Assembly: GCA_013812005.1 (NCBI GenBank) | Contig: JACCUE010000033.1 | Span: forward strand, 1-6,120 | Length of the DNA stretch: 6,120 nucleotides | Direction: 5' to 3' | Source: Thermoleophilaceae bacterium | Lineage (GTDB): Bacteria; Actinomycetota; Thermoleophilia; Solirubrobacterales; Thermoleophilaceae | Shown here: positions 5,562 through 6,120 of the stretch, one piece after another | Layout: every line of letters starts with the position of its first letter | How positions within the stretch are numbered: position 1 is the first letter of the stretch | The notes under the pieces: model-generated | Told to the model about the DNA's origin: nothing | Database searches by the model: none | Seen by the model: the letters and a program-made list of their open reading frames with translations, nothing else | Program-made: the position numbers and the translations under genes

Positions 5562-6120
5562 ATGCCCAAGACAGTGATCCTCGGTACCGCCCGCACCCCC
5601 TTCGGCAAGATGGGCGGCGCCCTCTCATCCTTGGGTGCGACCGACTTGGGCGGTCTCGCAATCGCCGCGGCGCTCGAGCACGCGGAGGTCTTGCCCGGCG
5701 CGGTGCAGCACGTGGTCTTCGGCCAGGTGCTCCAGGCCGGCCAGGGCCAGGTGCCCTCACGGCAGGCCCAGATCAAGGGCGGGATTGGCAAGGAGGTCTC
5801 CTCGGAGACGGTGAACAAGGTGTGTGCCTCGGGGATCCGCTCCGCCGGGATCGTCGATCAGGCCGTGCGCGCAGGCGATCTCGACGTGGCAGTCGCGGGT
5901 GGCATGGAGTCGATGTCCAACGCGCCCTACATGCTCGAGAAGGCCCGCTTCGGCTACCGGATGGGCGACGCCAAGATGCTCGACGCGATGGTGCACGACG
6001 GGCTGACCAACCCCTTCTCCCACAAGCAGATGTTCGCCGAGGCCACGGAGGTGGGCGACGAGCTCGAGATCACCCGCCCCGACATGGACCGGTGGGCGCT
6101 GCGCAGCCACGAGCTGGCGA
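5562..6120 (+). CDS. Acetyl-CoA acetyltransferase / thiolase, 3' partial
   Basis: The first 186 residues of a thiolase are present; the frame runs off the right edge, so about half of a typical ~390-residue protein is missing. Thiolases join two acetyl-CoA to acetoacetyl-CoA or cleave 3-ketoacyl-CoA in beta-oxidation, usually as cytoplasmic tetramers. The N-terminus ILGTARTPFGKMGGAL is typical, and GQVLQAGQGQVPSRQA follows (about 54-69). The nucleophilic cysteine is C88 in NKVCASG, and AGGMESMSNAPYML (112-125) is the conserved thiolase block. The usual MGD-x-M-x-DGL segment follows at about 134-148, then the loop-domain helices ending DRWALRSHELA. The second half, with the catalytic His and the second Cys, is not in the window. 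The sequence cannot decide between biosynthetic and degradative roles. The gene is divergent from pepA, with its own ribosome binding site. Confidence 0.93.
   Translation, partial: MPKTVILGTARTPFGKMGGALSSLGATDLGGLAIAAALEHAEVLPGAVQHVVFGQVLQAGQGQVPSRQAQIKGGIGKEVSSETVNKVCASGIRSAGIVDQAVRAGDLDVAVAGGMESMSNAPYMLEKARFGYRMGDAKMLDAMVHDGLTNPFSHKQMFAEATEVGDELEITRPDMDRWALRSHELA

Noticed and set aside
5824..6006. Small open frames overlapping the thiolase start region on both strands
   Set aside because: The thiolase frame carries the catalytic Cys and conserved blocks throughout, so the others are compositional shadows.

Overview
The window is very GC-rich (about 70% by eye) and densely coded. Codons favour G or C in the third position, and most antisense frames are open by composition alone. 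The gene styles point to a high-GC actinobacterium: a FadD2/FadD12-like acyl-CoA synthetase, an SRPBCC domain, a Cys-anchored lipoprotein and an M17 aminopeptidase. A member of the Thermoleophilia/Solirubrobacterales is my best guess. That placement is from memory of protein style and was not tested. I see no mobile element, phage gene, CRISPR array, rRNA or tRNA, so this looks like ordinary chromosomal housekeeping DNA.

Layout. (1) Positions 2-2065, plus strand: one uninterrupted reading frame, cut by the left edge, that encodes an SRPBCC (START-like) lipid-binding-type domain followed in frame by a complete 549-residue fatty acyl-CoA synthetase. A strong Shine-Dalgarno and an ATG lie exactly at the domain junction (405-418), so a stand-alone synthetase may also be made. 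(2) Positions 2066-2209: a convergent intergenic gap holding a hairpin followed by a U-rich run on the minus strand, probably the end of the next operon. (3) Positions 5454 down to 2210, minus strand: a compact three-gene unit. Its order is leucyl aminopeptidase (pepA), a small lipoprotein of unknown function beginning 5 nt after the pepA stop, and a divergent aldo/keto reductase-like protein 18 nt further on. (4) Positions 5455-5561: a 107-nt divergent promoter region with a leaderless-type -10 for pepA, an imperfect palindrome, and a possible -10 plus ribosome binding site for the other direction. (5) Positions 5562-6120, plus strand: the first 186 residues of an acetyl-CoA acetyltransferase (thiolase), cut by the right edge.

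The synthetase and the thiolase both belong to acyl-CoA metabolism (activation and C-C cleavage or condensation), but they lie in separate transcription units. No functional link to the aminopeptidase operon can be read from the sequence. The points most worth checking are the SRPBCC-synthetase fusion with its internal start, and the aldo/keto reductase homologue that seems to have lost the Asp and Lys of its catalytic tetrad. I found no convincing new multi-gene system here.
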